From Qipengyuania flava (lineage in GTDB: Bacteria; Pseudomonadota; Alphaproteobacteria; Sphingomonadales; Sphingomonadaceae), in contig NZ_JAASQU010000002.1 in assembly GCF_011762005.1 (NCBI RefSeq), positions 496,001-560,000 on the forward strand: a stretch of DNA of 64,000 nt. The letters are read 5' to 3'. The notes beneath the pieces were generated by a model. The model was given only the letters and a program-made list of their open reading frames with translations. It had not been told where the DNA came from and did not search any database. Positions 1-9,005 of the stretch are shown here, in pieces. Both the position numbers and the translations under genes were made by a program. Position 1 is the stretch's first letter, and every line of letters begins with the position of its first letter.

Positions 1-2
1 GG

Positions 3-251
3 GAACGCCTGCTGGTGTCGGGACTTGCGCGCGATTTCCAGCAAATGCGGCTCGACCTGCTTCGCCGACTGGCACGGCGCAAGGACGCGAAGAAGGACAT
101 GCCGGGCATCGTGGGCAAGTGGGCCGAGGAACAAGCGGTCGCAGTACGCAGTTTCCGCTCGATGATCGCGCGTGCGCAGGCGCAGTCCCCGGTCGCCCCG
201 GCGATGCTCGCGCAAGTGGCCAGCATGGCGCGCAATCTGCTGGGCCGGTAG
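3..251 (+). CDS. NAD-specific glutamate dehydrogenase, C-terminal end (partial)
   Basis: The reading frame is open from the left edge of the window (first full codon at 3) to a TAG stop at 249-251, so this is the 3' end of a longer gene; the GTG at 15 is internal. The visible 82 residues are helical and basic, with the ending PAMLAQVASMARNLLGR. That matches the helical C-terminal tail I associate with the very large (about 1,500-1,600 residue) NAD-dependent glutamate dehydrogenases of alphaproteobacteria, which deaminate glutamate to 2-oxoglutarate in the cytoplasm. The catalytic domain lies outside the window, so the call rests on the tail alone; another large helical protein is possible. 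Confidence 0.62.
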   Translation, partial: ERLLVSGLARDFQQMRLDLLRRLARRKDAKKDMPGIVGKWAEEQAVAVRSFRSMIARAQAQSPVAPAMLAQVASMARNLLGR

Positions 252-296
252 CGCTCCGCTTGACCGGCTGGCGATTTCGCGCCAGCCAGTGCGGCG

Positions 297-1523
297 ATGG
301 AACATTACGACGTCGTCATCGTGGGATCGGGGCATGGCGGTGCCCAGGCTGCAATTGCGCTCCGCCAGAACGGGCATGAGGGATCGATCCTCATGGTCAG
401 CCGCGACCGCAATCCGCCCTACGAGCGCCCGCCGCTGTCGAAGGAATACCTCGCGGGCGAAAAGCCCTTCGAACGTATCCAGATCCGCCCCGAACAGTTC
501 TGGGCGGACAAGCAGATCGATCTGCGGCTGGGCCGCAACGTCAACGACGTCGACCCCATGGCGCACGAACTCGGCCTCTCCGACGATACGCGGATCGGTT
601 ATCGCAAACTGATCTGGGCGGCCGGTGGCGATGCGCGGCGCATGTCCTGCCCCGGCAGCGATTATGCGGGCATTCACTACATCCGCACGCGGCGCGATGT
701 CGATACGCTCCGCGGAGAACTGGGCGGGTGCGGCAAGCGCGCGGTCATCATCGGCGCCGGATACATCGGGCTCGAGGCCGCGGCTGTGCTGCGCAAGCTC
801 GATTGCAAGGTAACCGTGGTGGAAATGCTCGACCGCGTACTCGCGCGCGTCGCCGGGCCTGAACTGTCCGAATTCTACGCAGCCTACCACCGCGAGCAGG
901 GCGTCGACCTGAGGCTTTCGACCGGGGTCGAGACGATCGAAGGCGAGAACGGCCGCGTGACCGGTGTGGTGACCGATTCGGGCGAACGCATCGCTTGCGA
1001 TGTCGTGATCGCGGGGATCGGCATCGTGCCTTCAGTCGGTCCGCTGATCGCCGCCGGCGCGGCGGGTTCGAACGGGGTCGACATCGACAGCTATTGCCGC
1101 ACCACGCTCGACGACATCTATGCGATCGGCGACTGCGCCAGCCACGCCAATTGCTATGCCGACAACAAGGTCATCCGGCTGGAATCGGTCCAGAACGCCA
1201 ACGACATGGCCACCGTGGCAGCGAAAGCCATCATGGGCGACAAGCAGGATTACGATGCCGTGCCGTGGTTCTGGTCGAACCAATACGACCTGCGCTTGCA
1301 GACCGTGGGCATCTCCATCGGCTACGATGCCACCGTGTTGCGCGGCGATCCTGCCGAGAAGAAGTTCAGCGTGATCTATCTGCGCGAAGGAGAGGTCATC
1401 GCACTCGATTGCGTGAACAACACGCGCGACTATGCACAGGGGCGCAAGCTGGTGATGGCGCATGCCGAGGTCGCCCCGGACACGCTCGCCGATGTCTCCG
1501 TCCCGCTGAAGGAGATGCTGTGA
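297..1523 (+). CDS. FAD-dependent ferredoxin (rubredoxin/putidaredoxin-type) reductase
   Basis: A 408-residue two-dinucleotide-fold flavoprotein. The FAD-binding glycine motif GSGHGG is at residues 10-15, the [10 protein letters not shown] segment follows at about 40-49, the NAD-binding motif GAGYIG is at 153-158, and the second FAD contact AIGDCA is at 276-281, followed by RLESVQNA (294-301) and PWFWSNQYD (323-331). This order and length are those of the putidaredoxin/rhodocoxin reductase group, which passes electrons from NADH to a [2Fe-2S] ferredoxin serving a class I cytochrome P450. It overlaps the next gene by four bases, so the two are translated together. A CYP153 gene lies 4.6 kb downstream and is a plausible end user, but no ferredoxin gene is visible in the window. 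The ATG at 297 has only a weak ribosome-binding site. Confidence 0.9.
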   Translation: MEHYDVVIVGSGHGGAQAAIALRQNGHEGSILMVSRDRNPPYERPPLSKEYLAGEKPFERIQIRPEQFWADKQIDLRLGRNVNDVDPMAHELGLSDDTRIGYRKLIWAAGGDARRMSCPGSDYAGIHYIRTRRDVDTLRGELGGCGKRAVIIGAGYIGLEAAAVLRKLDCKVTVVEMLDRVLARVAGPELSEFYAAYHREQGVDLRLSTGVETIEGENGRVTGVVTDSGERIACDVVIAGIGIVPSVGPLIAAGAAGSNGVDIDSYCRTTLDDIYAIGDCASHANCYADNKVIRLESVQNANDMATVAAKAIMGDKQDYDAVPWFWSNQYDLRLQTVGISIGYDATVLRGDPAEKKFSVIYLREGEVIALDCVNNTRDYAQGRKLVMAHAEVAPDTLADVSVPLKEML

Positions 1524-2674
1524 TCGAAGCGGGCGACAATCGCCCGATGCTCGAAGGGCTGCGCGTGGTCGACATGACCTCGGTCGTTTTCGGGCCCTAT
1601 TGCACCCAAATCCTCGCCGATTTCGGCGCCGAGGTTATCAAGGTGGAAGCACCCGGCGGGGATGTCTTTCGCCACGCGGCGCGTCCCGCACGCACGCCGG
1701 GGATGGCCCCAGGCTATATCGCGCTCAACCGCGGCAAGCAGTCGCTCCTGCTCGATCTCAAGCAGGATGCCGACCGAAGGATACTGAGCGACCTGCTGTG
1801 CGACGCCGACATCTTCATCCACAACGTTCGCGCCGAAGCGATCGCACGGCTGGGCTTCGACTACGACACCGTCCGTGAGCTCGCCCCCGACATCATCTAC
1901 GCGCATTGCGTGGGATTCGGATCGGGTGGGCCCTATGCCGGGCTGCAGGCCTATGACGATGTCATCCAGGCCGCGAGCGGGACGGCAACACTGCTTCCGC
2001 GCGCCGATGGCGATCCTCGCCCACGCTACCTGCCTTCGCTGATCGCGGACAAGGTAGCCGGGTTGCACGCCGCCTATGCCGTGATGGGTGCGGTCATCCA
2101 TCGCCTGCGCACGGGCGCCGGACAGCATGTCGAAATTCCCATGTTCGAGGCGTTCAGCAGCTTCATGCTCAAGGAACATCTGGGCGGCAACACATTCGAC
2201 CCTCCGGTCGGCGATGCCTGCTACGCTCGACAGGTCGATCCGCATCGCCAACCCTTCCCCACCCGGGACGGGCATGTCAGCATCGTGCCTTACCGGCTCG
2301 ATCATTTCACCAAGGTTGTCGCGTTGATGGGCGACGAAGCCTTTGCGACACAAGAACGCTTCGCCACGGTCGAAGGATTGGTGGCGGGCCAGCCCGAGCT
2401 CTACACGCGCATTGCCGAACTGAGCACAGACTTCGCAACCAGCGAACTTGTCGAACTGATGCATGCCAATGCGATCCCCGCCATGCCCGTACGCGACATG
2501 GCCGATATGGCGTCGGAGCCGCACCTCCACGCTTCGGGCTTTTTTCTGCGCCGCGAACATCCGAGCGAGGGAGCCATGGTCGAAATGCGCGAACCTTCGC
2601 GCTTTTCGGGATGGGATGCCCCCGATCCGGCGCCCGCCCCGCGACTGGGCGAACACGACAGCATCTATCGCTAG
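1520..2674 (+). CDS. CaiB/BaiF family (family III) CoA-transferase
   Basis: Family III CoA-transferase of 384 residues if it starts at the GTG at 1520, which overlaps the upstream stop (GTGA); an ATG at 1547 is the alternative. The N-terminus carries the family pattern [17 protein letters not shown] and [11 protein letters not shown], then [12 protein letters not shown] at about 69-80. The [18 protein letters not shown] segment (about 137-154) precedes IADKVAG, whose Asp177 sits where the catalytic aspartate of formyl-CoA or carnitine CoA-transferases lies. Such enzymes move CoA between carboxylic acids, typically in acid activation or degradation. The substrate cannot be read from sequence. 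Coupling to a P450-type ferredoxin reductase suggests activation of an oxidised aliphatic or alicyclic acid, which is inference. Its stop overlaps the convergent queG stop by four bases. Confidence 0.88.
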   Translation: MIEAGDNRPMLEGLRVVDMTSVVFGPYCTQILADFGAEVIKVEAPGGDVFRHAARPARTPGMAPGYIALNRGKQSLLLDLKQDADRRILSDLLCDADIFIHNVRAEAIARLGFDYDTVRELAPDIIYAHCVGFGSGGPYAGLQAYDDVIQAASGTATLLPRADGDPRPRYLPSLIADKVAGLHAAYAVMGAVIHRLRTGAGQHVEIPMFEAFSSFMLKEHLGGNTFDPPVGDACYARQVDPHRQPFPTRDGHVSIVPYRLDHFTKVVALMGDEAFATQERFATVEGLVAGQPELYTRIAELSTDFATSELVELMHANAIPAMPVRDMADMASEPHLHASGFFLRREHPSEGAMVEMREPSRFSGWDAPDPAPAPRLGEHDSIYR

Positions 2675-3717
2675 GCGGCGGTGAGCCGCTGCGCGGCCCA
2701 TCGCGCAGCATCGGCGACGACCGAATCCGGATCGCTGCACAGGCCCGAGACCAACGGGAGTAGCTGCGCTGCGCCGCTATTGCCTGCAGCGTAGAGGCAA
2801 TTGCGTACGAACCGGTCGCGGCCGATGCGCTTGATCGGCGAACCCGAGAAGAACTGCCTGAAGCCCGCATCGTCGAACTGGAGGAATTGCGCCAGTTCGG
2901 GCGCCTCGAGTTCGGCGCGGGGAGCCAGCTTGATATGCCGGTGCGCTGTGTCGGCGAACTTGTTCCAGGGGCAGACGGCAAGGCAATCGTCGCAGCCATA
3001 GATGCGGTTGCCGAGCGCGCCGCGAAATTGCTCGGGTATCGGCCCCTTGTGTTCGATGGTGAGGTAGGAAATGCACCGGCGGGCATCGAGCTGGTATGGC
3101 GCAGGGAAGGCATCGGTAGGGCACGCATCCTGGCAGGCGCGACATTGGCCGCAGCGGTCGGCATGGGGTGCGTCCGGTTCGAAGCGGAGCGTCGAGTAGA
3201 TCGCGCCGAGGAAAAGCCAGCTGCCGTGGCTCCGGCTGACCAGATTGGTGTGCTTGCCCTGCCAACCGATTCCGGCGGCCTCGCCAAGCGGCTTCTCCAT
3301 CACCGGCGCGGTATCGACGAAGACCTTGAGCTCGCTCACGGGTTCGCGTTCGATCAGCCAGCGCGCGAGCGCCTTGAGCGCCTTCTTGACCACATCGTGA
3401 TAGTCGCGCCCCTGCGCATAAACCGAAATGCGCGCCTTCTCCGGGTCCTCTGCAAGTGCCAGCGGATCGATATCGGGCGCATAGCTCATGCCCAGCGCAA
3501 TGACGCTGCTGGCTTCGGGCCAGAGCCCCTGCGGCGAAGCGCGCTGGGTCTTGCGGGCCTCCATCCATTCCATTGAACCGTGGCGGCCCTCGCCGAGAAA
3601 CCGTTCGAGCCGTTCGGCGCGCTGCGCATCGGGTGTTGCCGCGGTGAAACCGCAGGTGGCGAATCCCACCCGGGTCGCCTCCGCACGCAGTTCCGCCTGC
3701 AACTCCGCATTAACCAT
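2671..3717 (-). CDS. queG: Epoxyqueuosine reductase QueG
   Basis: QueG reduces epoxyqueuosine to queuosine in the wobble position of GUN-decoding tRNAs, using cobalamin and two [4Fe-4S] clusters in the cytoplasm. The 348-residue product has [12 protein letters not shown] (Asp135 at the expected proton-donor position) and [10 protein letters not shown] near 151-160. The first ferredoxin cluster is C-x2-C-x2-C-x3-CP (189, 192, 195, 199). The second set is C215 and C-x2-C-x3-CP (242, 245, 249). The C-terminal stretch with repeated helices fits the HEAT-like tail of the family. Length is typical. It converges on the CoA-transferase, overlapping by four bases, and diverges from the ABC transporter with a 66 bp gap, so it is likely transcribed alone. 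Confidence 0.96.
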   Translation of the reverse strand: MVNAELQAELRAEATRVGFATCGFTAATPDAQRAERLERFLGEGRHGSMEWMEARKTQRASPQGLWPEASSVIALGMSYAPDIDPLALAEDPEKARISVYAQGRDYHDVVKKALKALARWLIEREPVSELKVFVDTAPVMEKPLGEAAGIGWQGKHTNLVSRSHGSWLFLGAIYSTLRFEPDAPHADRCGQCRACQDACPTDAFPAPYQLDARRCISYLTIEHKGPIPEQFRGALGNRIYGCDDCLAVCPWNKFADTAHRHIKLAPRAELEAPELAQFLQFDDAGFRQFFSGSPIKRIGRDRFVRNCLYAAGNSGAAQLLPLVSGLCSDPDSVVADAARWAAQRLTAA

Positions 3718-3783
3718 GCTTGCGCGTACTCCCGTTCACTGCCAGCCCCTAGCCATGGCTGCATGCTTATCGAGACAGGCTCC

Positions 3784-4764
3784 ATGACGCGCCCCGCTTC
3801 CGGGGACAACCGTTCGCTGGCAATCGAGGCCCGCGGACTGGTCAAGCGATTCGATGATACGCTCGCGGTGGACGGAGTGGACATAGAGGTGCCCGAGGGG
3901 GCGATCTACGGCATTCTCGGCCCCAATGGGGCGGGCAAGACGACGACCCTGCGGATGCTGCTGGGGATCATCGATCCGGACCAGGGCGTTCGGCGTATCT
4001 TCGGCAACGATCGCCCGCACGAAGTCGCCAAGCTGATTGGCTACCTGCCAGAGGAACGCGGGCTTTATCCGGCGATGAAATGCGACGAGGCGATCGCCTT
4101 CATGGGCGCGCTACGTGGTCTGTCCCTGGCCGAAGGGCGCGCCAGAGGCCGCGAATTGCTCGAGCGCCACGGACTCGGTCACGCCGTCGATCGCCAGATC
4201 CGCCAATTGTCCAAGGGCATGGCGCAGACCGTACAATTGCTGGGAACGCTGGTGCATCGGCCGCGGCTGGTCGTTTTCGACGAGCCTTTCAGCGGACTCG
4301 ATGCGATCAACCAGGGCAAGCTCGAGGTGATGATCCGCGCATTGGCCGATGACGGCACCACCGTGATCTTCTCGACCCATGTGATCCATCACGCCGAACG
4401 CCTGTGCGACGATGTCGCGATCATCGCCGGGGGCAAGGTTCCCTATGCCGGTTCGGTGGACGTGGCACGTGATCGCATCCCCGCGCAGGTGCGGCTCGAG
4501 ACGCGGAGCGGCGATGGCCCCTGGCGCGCTGCCCTGCCCGACACCGCGCGACACGACGCCAAGGCTGGCGGCAGCCATTTCTGGTATTTCCCCGTTCCCG
4601 AGACGGGAATCGAAGCGCTGCTCAAGCCGCTGATCGACGGCGAAGCGGGCATCCTCTCGCTTTCGATCGAGCGCGCGGGATTGCACGATGCCTTCGTCGA
4701 GATCGCAGGCGAAGCGGCCGCGCGGGCGCTGGCCGAAGAAACCGCGGCGGGAGCAAGCCGATGA
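3784..4764 (+). CDS. ABC transporter ATP-binding protein, NatA-like
   Basis: Nucleotide-binding subunit of an ABC-2 type exporter, 326 residues from the ATG at 3784, which has GAGACAGG upstream; an in-frame ATG at 3763 is possible. Walker A GPNGAGKT is at 46-53. The signature is LSKGMAQ (142-148), the variant typical of the NatA/CcmA-like subgroup, not LSGGQ. Walker B LVVFDEP is at 162-168 and the switch histidine is in STHVIHHAE. About 100 residues after the ATPase core form the extra C-terminal domain (DUF4162-like) common in this subgroup. It overlaps the permease gene by ATGA, so the two form one transporter. NatAB was described as a sodium exporter, but the substrate here is unknown; drugs or lipids are equally possible. 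Confidence 0.92.
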   Translation: MTRPASGDNRSLAIEARGLVKRFDDTLAVDGVDIEVPEGAIYGILGPNGAGKTTTLRMLLGIIDPDQGVRRIFGNDRPHEVAKLIGYLPEERGLYPAMKCDEAIAFMGALRGLSLAEGRARGRELLERHGLGHAVDRQIRQLSKGMAQTVQLLGTLVHRPRLVVFDEPFSGLDAINQGKLEVMIRALADDGTTVIFSTHVIHHAERLCDDVAIIAGGKVPYAGSVDVARDRIPAQVRLETRSGDGPWRAALPDTARHDAKAGGSHFWYFPVPETGIEALLKPLIDGEAGILSLSIERAGLHDAFVEIAGEAAARALAEETAAGASR

Positions 4765-5972
4765 CCGATACCACCCGCCTTTCGCGGCTCGAGGCGGCGC
4801 GCGTCGTCGCTCGCCGGGATTTCCACGCCATCCTGTTCAGCCGCGCCTTTCTCTTCTTCCTGCTCGGCCCGCTGTTCCCAATCGTGATCGGTGCGCTGGC
4901 GGGAGGCATCGGAGGGCAGGTCCAGCGCGATGCGAATACGCGGCTGGTCGCCGTCGCCATGTCCGAGGCGGATACCGCTGCCATGCGCGATGCGCAGGCA
5001 CGGCTTGCGCCGCAGATCGGCTCTGCGCTTCCCGAACTCGCCGCCACGGACAGTTCCGCCGCTCCCGAGACGATCCTGCGCGAGCCCGGCCGCAATTACG
5101 TCGCGGTCGTGAGCGGCTCGCTGGGCCGGCCCGAGATCACCGCCCCGGCGGACGCGATCGAGAGATGGCGCGGGCCGATCGCCATTCTGGTCGCGGAGGC
5201 AAGCGCAAGCGACAGCCGTTCCTATCCCGAGATCACTGCCAATCCGGTCGCCACCAGCATTGCCGCCCAGCGCAGCGACCGCATCCGCACGGCCCAGGCA
5301 GGGCAGTTGCTGCTGTTCCTGCTGATGATGCTGCTGGCGGGCATGGTCCTGTCCAATCTGGTGGAAGAGAAGGCCAACAAGGTCATCGAGGTTCTCGCTG
5401 CAGCGATCCCGATGGATGCGGTCTTCCTCGGGAAACTGGCTGCCATGCTTGGCGTCAGTCTCGTCGGCATCGCGGTCTGGGGCGCGGTCGGCAGTGCCAT
5501 CGCGCTGCTTGCCGGAAACGCCTTACCGCAACTGCCCGAGCCCGCGCTCGGCTGGCCGCTTTTCGCGACGCTGGGCCTGCTCTATTTCGCCATGGGTTAT
5601 CTGCTGCTCGGGTCGCTGTTCCTGACCATCGGCGGGATGGCCGCGACGGTGCGCGAAGTGCAGACGCTGTCTATGCCGGTCACCATGGCGCAATTGCTCG
5701 TTTTCTTCCTGGCTGCCTCGTCGATTACGCGTCCCGGTTCGCCGCTCGAACTGTTTGCCGCGATTTTCCCGCTCTCCTCGCCCTTCGCCATGCTCGCGCG
5801 TGCCGCCCAGTCGGACGCGCTATGGCCGCACGCGCTTGCACTCGCCTGGCAGGCGCTTTGCGTATTGGTGTTCGTCCGGGTCGGAGCGACCATCTTCCGC
5901 CGCCGGGTGATGAAATCGGGCAAGGGTGGGCGCGCTATCAGGGGCCATGTCGGCGGGACGACCTCCGCCTGA
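4761..5972 (+). CDS. ABC-2 type permease, NatB-like
   Basis: Membrane partner of the preceding ATPase, 403 residues, starting at an ATG that overlaps the upstream stop. The layout is that of NatB/YhaP-type ABC-2 permeases. One hydrophobic segment near the N-terminus (about 27-50, FLFFLLGPLFPIVIGALAGG) is followed by a large soluble extracytoplasmic domain of about 120 residues. Five or six membrane segments then follow from about residue 175 (LLLFLLMMLLAGMVLSNLV), with VEEKANKVIEVLAAAIP, the conserved cytoplasmic loop of the family, after the first of these. The C-terminus is basic. It exports an unknown substrate together with the ATPase. Confidence 0.88.
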   Translation: MTDTTRLSRLEAARVVARRDFHAILFSRAFLFFLLGPLFPIVIGALAGGIGGQVQRDANTRLVAVAMSEADTAAMRDAQARLAPQIGSALPELAATDSSAAPETILREPGRNYVAVVSGSLGRPEITAPADAIERWRGPIAILVAEASASDSRSYPEITANPVATSIAAQRSDRIRTAQAGQLLLFLLMMLLAGMVLSNLVEEKANKVIEVLAAAIPMDAVFLGKLAAMLGVSLVGIAVWGAVGSAIALLAGNALPQLPEPALGWPLFATLGLLYFAMGYLLLGSLFLTIGGMAATVREVQTLSMPVTMAQLLVFFLAASSITRPGSPLELFAAIFPLSSPFAMLARAAQSDALWPHALALAWQALCVLVFVRVGATIFRRRVMKSGKGGRAIRGHVGGTTSA

Positions 5973-6017
5973 GCCGTCGCACCTCGTTGCGATTGGGTGG
6001 CGAATTGCAACGCACTA

Positions 6018-6032
6018 TTGACACATGTGTCA
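6018..6032. promoter_or_regulatory. Palindromic operator overlapping a -35-like element upstream of CYP153
   Basis: TGACACATGTGTCA at 6019-6032 is a perfect 14 bp palindrome. Its left half with the preceding T reads TTGACA (6018-6023), an ideal -35 hexamer, which is the geometry of a repressor site placed over a promoter. It lies 66 bp before the CYP153 start. The -10 is not clear. The symmetry suggests a dimeric TetR- or GntR-type regulator, but no such gene adjoins it. Confidence 0.5.
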
Positions 6033-6098
6033 GTTAAGGCAGGATGGTGGCAATCAGAGAGAGCGGCGTCGAGAGTCGCTCCTGCGAGGAGAGAATAC

Positions 6099-7439
6099 AT
6101 GGCAACCGCCGCTATCGAACGTCCGCAGTGCCGCACGACGCCCAGTGCCTACCAGGCACTCAAGCAGCATTTCGCCGAGCATCCCGAGGACAAGCTCAAC
6201 CATCCGCACAAGTGGGACGTCAGCCGCAGCGACATCTATGCCGAGAACACCTGGCACCCGATCTTCCGCGAAATGCGCGAGGCCGGACCGCTGCACTACA
6301 TTCCCGAAAGCCCGTTCGGTCCCTATTGGGCGGTGGTCGGCCACAAGGCGATCCAGCATATCGAGGCCCTGCCCGACACCTTCTCTTCCAGCTGGGAGCA
6401 TGGCGGGATCACCATCCTCAACCGGCTGACCGATGAGGAACTGGCCGAGGCGGGGATCGAGGAGCGGCGCGAACTGCCGATGTTCATCGCCATGGACCGC
6501 CCGCAGCACACCGGCCAGCGGCGCACCGTCGCGCCCAAGTTCACGCCCAGCGGCATGGCCGAGATGGAAGGCGAAATCCGCCAGCGTACCGGCGAACTGC
6601 TCGACAGCCTGCCGCGCGGCGAAGTGTTCGACTGGGTCGACAAGGTTTCGATCGAACTGACCACGGGCATGCTCGCGATCCTGTTCGGCTTCCCTTGGGA
6701 AGACCGCCGTCTGCTCACCTTCTGGTCCGATTGGGCGGGCGATACCGAACTCGCCACCGTGCGCGATCTCGATGAAATGCGCTGGGGCTTCCTCAACGAG
6801 ATGGCGGCCTATTTCCAGTCGCTGTGGATCGAGCGCACGCACGACAAGGAACCCGGTGACGATCTCATCTCGATGATGATCCACTCCGAGGCGATGAACC
6901 AGATGAGCCCGCAGGAATTCATGGGCAATCTGATCCTGCTGATCGTGGGCGGCAACGACACCACGCGCAATTCGATGAGCGGCTTCGTCTACCAGCTCGA
7001 CAAAAACCCCGAGCAGCGCAAGCTGTTCGAGCAGAACCCCGACGTGATCCCCAATGCGGTGCAGGAAATGCTCCGCATGCAGACTCCGCTGGCGCATATG
7101 CGCCGCACCTGCACCGAGGACACCGAGGTGTTCGGCCAGACCATCAAGAAAGGCGAGAAGGTCGTTCTGTGGTATCTGTCGGCCAATCGCGACGAGGAGG
7201 TGTTCGAGAACCCCGACAAGCTCGATCTCACGCGCGAGAACGCTCGCCGCCATATCGCCTTCGGCTACGGCATCCATCGCTGTGTCGGTGCACGGCTGGC
7301 GGAGTTGCAACTGCGGGTCCTGCTCGAAGAAATGCACAAGCGGCGCATGCGCGTTCATATCGCGGGCGATATCGAGCGCGTTCGCGCCAATTTCGTCCAT
7401 GGCTTCCGCAAACTCGAGGTCGAGATCACCGAATTCTGA
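6099..7439 (+). CDS. Cytochrome P450 CYP153 family, terminal alkane/fatty acid hydroxylase
   Basis: CYP153 enzymes hydroxylate medium-chain alkanes, or other aliphatic chains, at the terminal carbon, taking electrons from a ferredoxin and its reductase. The product is 446 residues from the ATG at 6099, chosen because GAGGAGAG lies about 7 bases upstream. The I-helix oxygen-activating motif is GGNDTTRNSMSG (about 286-297), the K-helix EMLR follows, and the heme loop HIAFGYGIHRCVG places the axial cysteine at residue 395. FAMDRPQHTGQRR-type and NKWDVSR-like N-terminal features and the overall length are those of CYP153. A ferredoxin reductase gene lies at 297-1523; the ferredoxin itself is not in the window. 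A perfect palindrome at 6019-6032 suggests inducible control. Family assignment is firm; chain-length preference is unknown. Confidence 0.93.
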   Translation: MATAAIERPQCRTTPSAYQALKQHFAEHPEDKLNHPHKWDVSRSDIYAENTWHPIFREMREAGPLHYIPESPFGPYWAVVGHKAIQHIEALPDTFSSSWEHGGITILNRLTDEELAEAGIEERRELPMFIAMDRPQHTGQRRTVAPKFTPSGMAEMEGEIRQRTGELLDSLPRGEVFDWVDKVSIELTTGMLAILFGFPWEDRRLLTFWSDWAGDTELATVRDLDEMRWGFLNEMAAYFQSLWIERTHDKEPGDDLISMMIHSEAMNQMSPQEFMGNLILLIVGGNDTTRNSMSGFVYQLDKNPEQRKLFEQNPDVIPNAVQEMLRMQTPLAHMRRTCTEDTEVFGQTIKKGEKVVLWYLSANRDEEVFENPDKLDLTRENARRHIAFGYGIHRCVGARLAELQLRVLLEEMHKRRMRVHIAGDIERVRANFVHGFRKLEVEITEF

Positions 7440-7483
7440 TCCGGCCGGGCGTAACCTTTGGCGGCTTTCAAGCGTAGGTTCAG

Positions 7484-7507
7484 GCGTGGGGTTTTACCGT
7501 CCCACGC
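7484..7507. other. Hairpin between CYP153 and msrB
   Basis: GCGTGGG (7484-7490) and CCCACGC (7501-7507) form a perfect 7 bp inverted repeat with a 10-base loop. No T tract follows, so it is not a standard terminator. It sits just before the msrB start region and could limit read-through from CYP153 or influence msrB translation. Confidence 0.4.
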
Positions 7508-7522
7508 ATGGACCGAGGCATG

Positions 7523-8020
7523 ATGACGCAACCGAACTGCAACCGCCGTGGGCTTCTGCGCTGGATAGGCGCATCCGCGAGCCTCTCGGTACTGGGCGCC
7601 TGCGGATCGGGTCGTGCGGAAGCCAAGAGCTTTCCCGTGCGCCTGACCGAGACCCAGTGGCGCAAGAAACTGTCGAAGCAGGAATTCTACCTTCTCAGGC
7701 AGGCGGGAACCGAGCGGGCCTATTCATCCTCGCTCAACGATGAAAGCCGGCCGGGCACCTTCACCTGCGCCGGATGCGGCAATGCGCTGTACAGTTCGAA
7801 GACCAAGTACGATTCACGCACCGGCTGGCCCAGCTTTTGGCAGGCCATCGACCGGGGCGCGGTGGGCACCAGTACCGATTACAAAATCGGCTACCCGCGA
7901 ACCGAAGTTCACTGCGCGGATTGCGGTGGCCATCTCGGGCACATCTTCAACGATGGCCCGAGACCGACCGGCAAGCGGCATTGCATCAACGGCGCAGCAT
8001 TGGATTTCAAGCCAGCTTGA
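7523..8020 (+). CDS. msrB: Exported peptide-methionine (R)-S-oxide reductase MsrB
   Basis: MsrB reduces methionine-R-sulfoxide in proteins. From the ATG at 7523 (GAGG at 7514-7517 is well spaced; ATGs at 7508 and 7520 are alternatives) the product is 165 residues. The N-terminus has twin arginines (NRRGLLRW) followed by a hydrophobic stretch ending in LGAC. This looks like a Tat-type and/or lipoprotein signal, so the enzyme should act outside the cytoplasm. The catalytic domain carries both zinc pairs (CAGC and CADC), the SRTGWPSF and GGHLGHIF motifs, and the catalytic cysteine in RHCINGAALDF. Length and motif order are normal for the family. An exported MsrA is encoded about 11 kb away, so both stereoisomers can be repaired in the envelope. 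Confidence 0.93.
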   Translation: MTQPNCNRRGLLRWIGASASLSVLGACGSGRAEAKSFPVRLTETQWRKKLSKQEFYLLRQAGTERAYSSSLNDESRPGTFTCAGCGNALYSSKTKYDSRTGWPSFWQAIDRGAVGTSTDYKIGYPRTEVHCADCGGHLGHIFNDGPRPTGKRHCINGAALDFKPA

Positions 8021-8040
8021 GCGGGCAGCCAGCCGGAGCT

Positions 8041-8688
8041 TTAGGGGATTTTCGGCCAGGCGTCGTCTTCGACGAGGAAGGGGCACTGGACCTTCGCTGC
8101 GGCAATGGCGAATTCGCGCAGCGTGAACGTGTCCTCGAAGACGAGGCCATAATTGGCATCCTTGCGCCACCGCACCGTGCTGCGGATGTCGGGCAGATGC
8201 TCGCATGAGATCGTCACCCGCTGGTCGATCGCGTAGATCTGCTCGCATTCGATCCGCGCGCCCTGTTGCGAGATATTGATCGTCACTGCTTCGGCCTTGC
8301 CCGATAGCGACGACACGGTCAGCGGCAGCATAAGGTTGAGCCGCAGCCCGCGCTTGGGATATTTCCAGTTTTCGCGGATCAGCCGTTCGACTTCGACCGG
8401 CGCGTCGAACTTGTAGCTTGCCTCGTATCCTTCGGATCGCACCAGTTCGAGCTCGTAGGCTTCGCCATTCTGCAATTCGAGCGCGATGGCGGCGTCGGTC
8501 GGCAATTGGTGAAAGGTTCGCACCGATACACCCGTCGCGGACACGTCGCGGATCACGCAGACGAATTCGCCCTGCCCGCAGACGAGCTTTGCCGCGCGGA
8601 TGAGCGAGGTGTAGCGCGGCGCACCGCGCTGATCATTCCCGCCCTGCGAAGCATTGTCGTCCATAGCCAGCCCGGTGCTCAGTTCCAT
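8041..8688 (-). CDS. PilZ domain-containing protein, possibly with two PilZ-like halves
   Basis: A 215-residue protein if it starts at the ATG at 8688, which has GGAAG about ten bases upstream; an in-frame ATG at 8739 gives 232 residues. The first half contains APRYTSLIRAAKL and CVIRDVSATGVSVR, the pattern of the PilZ fold. The classic RxxxR c-di-GMP motif is not cleanly present (GAPRY only). The second half has VTINISQQGARIEC and RSTVRWRKDANYGLVFE, again typical PilZ strands (DxSxxG-like followed by GxxF). So the protein probably holds two PilZ-like domains, one or both of which may have lost nucleotide binding. It has no membrane segment. It may link c-di-GMP to motility or surface behaviour, which is inference. 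Confidence 0.78.
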   Translation of the reverse strand: MELSTGLAMDDNASQGGNDQRGAPRYTSLIRAAKLVCGQGEFVCVIRDVSATGVSVRTFHQLPTDAAIALELQNGEAYELELVRSEGYEASYKFDAPVEVERLIRENWKYPKRGLRLNLMLPLTVSSLSGKAEAVTINISQQGARIECEQIYAIDQRVTISCEHLPDIRSTVRWRKDANYGLVFEDTFTLREFAIAAAKVQCPFLVEDDAWPKIP

Positions 8689-8788
8689 CGCAGTACAACT
8701 TCCGCAGTGCATTGCCCACCCCGAGGCCCGAAATGGCACTCGCGGTCGAAGTAGACATGAAGAAACAGCCCACCTTCGTCTGCCATTC

Positions 8789-8815
8789 TAGCCGGAAGTT
8801 CTTAACGACCGGCTA
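8789..8815. other. Inverted repeat between the PilZ gene and tRNA-Leu
   Basis: TAGCCGG (8789-8795) and CCGGCTA (8809-8815) are perfect 7 bp complements around a 13-base loop. It lies downstream of the tRNA-Leu 3' end on the minus strand and upstream of the PilZ gene. It could form a stem that limits read-through, but there is no T tract. Confidence 0.3.
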
Positions 8816-8854
8816 AGGATAGGGCGGAAATCCAGCGCTGTCCGGTTACGGGAC

Positions 8855-8939
8855 TGGTACGGGTGGCGGGACTCGAACCCGCACGAGCAAAGCTCAGGGG
8901 ATTTTAAGTCCCCGGCGTCTACCATTCCGCCACACCCGC
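8855..8939 (-). tRNA. tRNA-Leu(TAA)
   Basis: The minus strand folds as a complete class II tRNA of 85 bases with encoded CCA. The acceptor stem starts GCGGGTG and pairs with CACCCGT (first pair G-U), discriminator A. The anticodon stem GGGGA/TCCCC holds the loop CTTAAAA, giving anticodon TAA, which reads UUA leucine codons. A variable arm with GAGC/GCTC and a T arm GCGGG-TTCGAGT-CCCGC complete it. UUA is expected to be a rare codon at this GC content. Confidence 0.97.
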
Positions 8940-8951
8940 CTCGCGTGCGCA

Positions 8952-8980
8952 GCCCTAGTCGCTGCCGGCGCTCCGGGCAA
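8952..8980 (-). promoter_or_regulatory. Candidate promoter of tRNA-Leu
   Basis: On the minus strand TTGCCC (8975-8980) is followed after exactly 17 bases by TAGGGC (8952-8957). This is a housekeeping-type promoter ending 12 bases before the tRNA 5' end. Confidence 0.5.
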
Positions 8981-9005
8981 TCACCATAGGTGCAACCGAT
9001 GCGTA

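Noticed and set aside
6054-7400. 448-codon open frame on the minus strand
   Set aside because: Antisense to CYP153 across its whole length, which carries the heme and oxygen-activation motifs on the plus strand.
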